The translations under genes were made by a program, and so were the position numbers. A DNA stretch of 64,000 bases from the NCBI GenBank assembly GCA_900312665.1, contig ONZQ02000004.1, positions 1,407,582 to 1,471,581 of the forward strand. The letters run 5' to 3'. Under the pieces are notes generated by a model that saw nothing but the letters and a program-made list of their open reading frames with translations, was not told the origin of the DNA and did no database searches. The first letter of the stretch is position 1. Each line of letters opens with the position of its first letter. Below, in pieces: positions 59,786-64,000 of the stretch. The stretch is from Cephalotrichum gorgonifer (Eukaryota; Ascomycota; Sordariomycetes; Microascales; Microascaceae).

Positions 59786-60187
59786 TTACGCAGCAGCCGC
59801 GACCTCCGCGGCCGGGGCGGCGCCAAGAACACCCACGTCCAGGCGTTCCATGACCTCTATCACGAGCCCCAGACTATCCATGAACGAGTTCGTCGCTACG
59901 CGGAGCATGCGGTTCGTCGTGGCCTTGTACTCCACCCTCAACACCGACGCACCCTCGCCCGAATCCGCCCCGGCTGGCGACTCGAGCGAGAAGGACCGGC
60001 GGACGAGCGGGGACAGCTCCTTGTCGACTGATATCGCGGATAGGGCTACATTTGCGAGGCGGTGGGTCGGAAAGGGGATTGAGAGGGTGCTAGGGGGGAG
60101 GCGGGACAGGTTAGCGAGGTGAAAAATGGGGGGGGGGGGGAAGAGAAGATATACGAACATGGAGCAGGGGAAATCTGGGTCGGCCAT
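59786..60187 (-). CDS. pcc1: EKC/KEOPS complex subunit PCC1
   Basis: Small subunit of the KEOPS/EKC complex, which makes the t6A modification on ANN-decoding tRNAs and is linked to telomere upkeep; Pcc1 binds Kae1 and drives dimer formation. Exons 60187-60159 and 60089-59786 join in phase 2 to 110 aa, giving DFPCSI-TLSIPFPTHRLANV across the junction, the family start. The rest reads ALSAISVDKELSPLVRRSF, LRVEYKATTNRMLRVATNSF and MDSLGLVIEVMERLD, typical of Pcc1/LAGE3. The donor is GTTCGT, not the usual GTRAGT, but the intron has a good branch site (CGCTAAC) and a run of 13 C on the coding strand. A start further upstream (60403) would add an improbable His/Pro-rich leader. Divergent from cdc14. 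Confidence 0.9.
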   Translation of the reverse strand: MADPDFPCSMFVYLLFPPPPIFHLANLSRLPPSTLSIPFPTHRLANVALSAISVDKELSPLVRRSFSLESPAGADSGEGASVLRVEYKATTNRMLRVATNSFMDSLGLVIEVMERLDVGVLGAAPAAEVAAAA

Positions 60188-61780
60188 TGGACCTCGTAGA
60201 GTGCCTATCGGGCCCGTATGTGGCGTGTGTTTGAGGATCGCAGTGTGTACTCGTGGTGGTTTCCTCGAGCTCTCCGAGCGTCTGCAGGGTGGTGATGCTG
60301 AAGTATGAGTGCAGTGTGGCTGCTCATAAGTGAGGTGGGGGAGGAGGGGTGATAAGGGTGTGTGTGGCGTCCGATAAGCCCCTGCGCCCCAAAGCCACAT
60401 CACATGTGTCCCCGGCTCAGTGTATTATTATACTTGGCTGTTATTTTTGGGATTAAAGGGTCCGACCGCCCCATACATTTACTTGTAGGTAGCCCCCCAG
60501 CAACGGGCCTTGTTCGATTTCCATAATCATAACATTCAAAGCGGAACCCGGAGATATTAAGTACAAGGGTGGTTTCATAACAAAACATGCCATGTAATAT
60601 GAGCACTTGCATTATTATAATAGTAATGAATGCGACGTGCTCGTAATATCTTATCAGATTACTTGCTTCTCCAGGCGTAGCCAGGGCGATGACAGGATTT
60701 CGTAAAGGCGAATTTGGGATGGGAAGTGGTGTGGCAATGGATCAAATCAAGGGTCCAAAGTCAAGTAATCGAATTACAAGTTAAAGGAAAGCGACGTGTA
60801 CCCGTCTCAATGAGCTTAAATCTCCCCAGGTGGAGAGGTTTGTAATACGACTAATACTGAGCGAGTACGGAGTACAGATTATGTACGGATACCCAGCACA
60901 AGTATACTTAATAAGGTAATATCTTGTTTGGGTTGGTCCTCGTACTCGGATTTCTGGCTGCCGGCCTGTGAGAGCGAACCAAATCGAAGATGCAAAACTC
61001 CGTATAAACAATGACGACCACATACTCAGTTCCGTATCATGGTGAAGATGCACCCCATAATCCTAATTTTGAATAGCTCCGGCCCAGCCAGGGCGAATGC
61101 GAAACCACATCGGGGCGGGGAGGAGCAAACTAGGGTCGCCAACACCGACACCGACAGACACCTCAGCACCTATCAACCCATCAACCCCAACGGACGGGCC
61201 GGTCGTTGCCATGGTAACACCCAACCAGCCAATAGGAGCAGCGGGTCGCCTGTCTTCCAGGGCCTCTCCCCCCGGCTGCAGCTGCGGGTGCAGGGGAAAT
61301 GAGATACAATGCGACAACATCGTCACAGCAGAGGCAGAGCACACACCATCGAACAATAACACAAAATAAGCAGAGGAGCGGCCCGAAGCAAATATTAACC
61401 TCGTCTCCTTCCACCACTCTCTTTCCCCTTCACGATTTTGTGGTTTTAGAAACATTCTTCTAGCCTCTTTCTTCTCATCCTCCCCTCTCGTCGGCCAAAT
61501 ACCATCAGTCCTTTCTTTTCTCTCCCTCTCTCGCTCTCTCCTCTCGCTCCTCTACCTCGTCGTGAAGAGACAAGCCTGAATCGCATCTTCCCCATGTGAT
61601 TCCTTTCCCACGAGACCTACGTTCTGACGATATCTTTAACTCGCCTCTTAACTTCCTCGCCTCCTCTACATTTATAATCACCGAGAGAGACCCATCATCC
61701 CCCGGACTACACCGCTCCAACGTAAACTCGGCCGGAATCATCACAACAACGGCGGTTGCCACCCCTCCACAGTCCGCACA
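60188..61780. other. Divergent intergenic region, pcc1 / cdc14, 1.6 kb
   Basis: AT-rich on the left, CT-rich on the right. No gene is supported. Confidence 0.45.
61501..61560 (+). promoter_or_regulatory. cdc14: Pyrimidine-rich tract upstream of cdc14
   Basis: About 60 bp almost entirely C and T lie 220-280 bp before the ATG. CT tracts near transcription starts are common in fungal promoters; no start site can be fixed from sequence. Confidence 0.4.
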
Positions 61781-63943
61781 ATGGCTCCCCAGGCGAAGAC
61801 CACGAATCTGGGGCAGATTGTCGAGTATATACCTAGTACGTCTTGCCTCTTTAGCTATATCCGCATAACAGTTTCCCATTAGGGTCGCTTTGTCCGTTCG
61901 GGGGATACGACAACAAGAAATCTCCATCACAAGACTCAAAGGGAAGAAGGTGCTAACACAAAGCTCCCTGCAGACCGGCTCTACCTGGCAGCCTACACCC
62001 AGGCCCCCACCGCCGACACCCTCTTCCCCTACGCCGACGCCCCTGCTACCACCCGGACTCCGTCGAAGCGCCCTGCGCCGCCGAGGAAGCAGCCCTTCTA
62101 CTTCTCCGTCGATGACAGTCTCCTCTACAACGCCTTCCACCATGACTTCGGCCCACTCCACATCGGCCACCTGTACCGCTTCGCCCTCTACTTCCACGAC
62201 GTTCTCGCCGCGCAGGAGAACAAGGACCGCCCCATTGTCTTCTGGAGCGCCGCGGACCCCCGGAGTATGTTGAACCCCCAGCCCAACCCAACCCAACCCA
62301 ACCCAGCCCTTCTTTTTCTGGAACACTCTCCTTCCCTCGTCCTTTCCCTCCCGACCCCTGCTAATTCTGGACTCTTCTCCTCTCTCTCAGGTCGAGCAAA
62401 CTCCGCCGCGTTAATGGCCTGCTACATGGTCCTCATCCAGCACTGGCCCCCCCACCTCGCCCTGGCCCCCATCGCCCAGGTCGACCCGCCCCTGATGCCC
62501 TTCCGTGACGCTGGGTACAGCCAGGCCGACTACGGAATCACGGTGCAGGATGTTGTGTACGGCGTCTGGAAGGCCAAGGAGGAAGGCGTCGTGGACCTCG
62601 AGAACTTTGATCTTGACGAGTACGAGCGGTTCGAGCGGGTCGAGCACGGCGACTTCAACTGGGTCACCCCCAACTTCCTCGCCTTCGCCTCGCCTCAGCA
62701 CAAGCCCGTCGAGCGCGTGCCCGAGTCCTCCCCGGCCTTCGCCGCCCTCCCCCGCACCCTCCAGGAAGTCGATGAGCACAAGACCCTCCCCAAGCCCTTC
62801 AAGAACGTCCTAAACCACTTCTCCGAGAAGGACGTCGGGCTCGTCGTACGCCTCAACTCCCACCTGTACTCCCCCTCGTACTTCGAGGCCCTCGGCATCC
62901 AGCACCTGGACATGATCTTCGAGGACGGCACCTGCCCGCCCATGAAGACGGTGCGCAAGTTCATCCGCCTCGCCCACGACACCATCGTGAACAAGAAGAA
63001 GAACATCGCCGTGCACTGCAAGGCCGGACTCGGCCGCACGGGGTGCCTCATCGGCGCCTACCTCATCTACCGCCACGGCTTCACCGCCAACGAGGTCATC
63101 GCCTTCATGCGCTTCATGCGCCCCGGCATGGTCGTCGGGCCCCAGCAGCACTGGCTGCACATCAGGCAAGGCACCTTCCGCGAGTGGTGGGTCGAGGAGA
63201 AGACGGAGGCGAGGCTCCGCCGAGAGATGGCCGCCTCCGCCGCCGCCTCCGCTCCCAGCACCCCCGTCCGCGCGATGCAGAAGGCGTCGCTGAGGAACGG
63301 CCAGACCTCGACGCCGCCTAACAGGGCGGCATCCAACCGCACGCCGCTGAGCGAGGTGGACGACAGGAACAACGTCCACCCGGACGACTACCTCCCCGCA
63401 CCAACCCCGGGCCAGCCGAGGAAGGCCGCCCGGGCGGCAGACAGGCACCACCCCTACGGCCGCACCGGAGCCACGAACAACGCCACGACGACTGTGGAGG
63501 AGGAGGGCTCCTCAGTGGAGCAGCAGACGGAGATCGTCTCGGTGCACAGGTCATCCCACGGCGCCGAATCGGACGAGGAGATCCACCTCCGCGTGAGGGC
63601 CCACCGCCGGCCCTCGCAGTCGCAGCCGACCCAAGAAAATGGATCGCAGTCGCCCACCGCCAGCCGCTCCTTCAGCCACCAGACGACCACCACGACGGTG
63701 TACAGCTACACCGACGCCGACCCGGCCCAGGACATCGAGAACATGGGGCCCGGCTCCAGGAAGGCCGCGTCCTCCCGCGTGGTCAGCACGCCCGTCGGCA
63801 CCCTGCCCAAGACGCGCGGCGGAAGGCAGTCGCCGCAGAGGGTCAAGGACGTCTCGGCCTCCGGAGTGCGGAAGACGAGCGGGAGGGTCGGGAGCGTGGG
63901 CCACATACCCGCCACCGCCGCGAGGAAGGTCTCCGGTGCCTAG
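61781..63943 (+). CDS. cdc14: CDC14 dual-specificity protein phosphatase
   Basis: Phosphatase that reverses CDK phosphorylation at mitotic exit and cytokinesis; in filamentous fungi it also affects septation and development. Exons 61781-61835, 61974-62264 and 62391-63943 join in frame to 632 aa. The A domain (about 15-200) begins QIVEYIP-NRLYLAAYT across the first join and contains FYFSVDDSLLYNAFHHDFGP and FWSAADPR-SRANSAALMAC across the second. The B domain has WVTPNFLAFASP, the general-acid region MIFEDGT (D294) and the catalytic P-loop HCKAGLGRTG with C325 and R331, then FMRFMRPGMVVGPQQHWL. The C-terminal about 230 residues are disordered, Ser/Thr/Arg-rich, with many SP/TP sites suited to CDK or MEN control. 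No odd feature. Confidence 0.97.
62282..62306 (+). repeat. CCCAA pentanucleotide run in the second intron of cdc14
   Basis: Four CCCAA units and a CCCAG follow soon after the donor at 62265. Simple-sequence tract within an intron. Confidence 0.8.
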
Positions 63944-64000
63944 AAGGCTGTTCCCGGGACATGACAAGCCGGACAGGGGTGAGCAATCGGGAGCAGCAGC

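Noticed and set aside
61505..62326. 273-codon minus-strand frame
   Set aside because: Antisense to cdc14 exon 2 and the CT-rich promoter tract.

Overview
The window reads as nuclear DNA of a filamentous ascomycete (Pezizomycotina, most likely Sordariomycetes). The evidence is GC-rich exons with short GT...AG introns (about 40-120 bp, some with CTAAC-type branch sites), loose gene spacing, and gene types typical of that group: a NUC-1-type phosphate regulator, a GT15 mannosyltransferase, fungal Atg11 and a 17.8-kDa-type complex I subunit. I see no prokaryotic operon, CRISPR array, rRNA gene, convincing tRNA or intact transposon. Most genes are spliced, so I rebuilt exon joins by hand; the joins are given in each entry.

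Layout. 0-5.7 kb: the first exon of a gene leaving the left edge (-), then an unnamed Ser/Pro-rich protein (-), then a gene-poor stretch. 6-13.7 kb: a GT15 mannosyltransferase (+) convergent with ERD1 (-), which shares a divergent promoter with PEX10 (+); then a LYAR-type zinc-finger protein (-). 13.7-18.2 kb: empty. 18.2-25.6 kb: a BEM46-type hydrolase (+) and a GH47 mannosidase (+) separated by 3.8 kb. 26.5-37.7 kb: a single-pass membrane protein (-), RPS15 (+), a SET-domain gene with an in-frame stop (-), a complex I subunit (-), SIL1 (+) and a possible small protein (+). 38.8-44 kb: an eight-exon unnamed fungal gene (-) and an NHP6-type HMG gene (-). 44-48.6 kb: empty but rich in a TACTCGTA-like motif. 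48.6-64 kb: CENP-H (-) divergent from ATG11 (+), then a NUC-1-type bHLH factor (+), PCC1 (-) and CDC14 (+).

Functional threads. Four genes serve the early secretory pathway and N-glycan or ER handling (GT15, ERD1, GH47, SIL1). Two concern chromosome segregation and mitotic exit (CENP-H, CDC14). PEX10 and ATG11 concern organelle biogenesis and selective autophagy. This looks like an ordinary core-gene neighbourhood, not a biosynthetic or defence cluster. No clearly new system was found. The best leads are the in-frame TAG inside the SET gene, the reconstructed eight-exon orphan family, the 183-codon open frame directly upstream of the NUC-1-type start, the KPEL end of SIL1, and the dispersed TACTCGTA-type motif.
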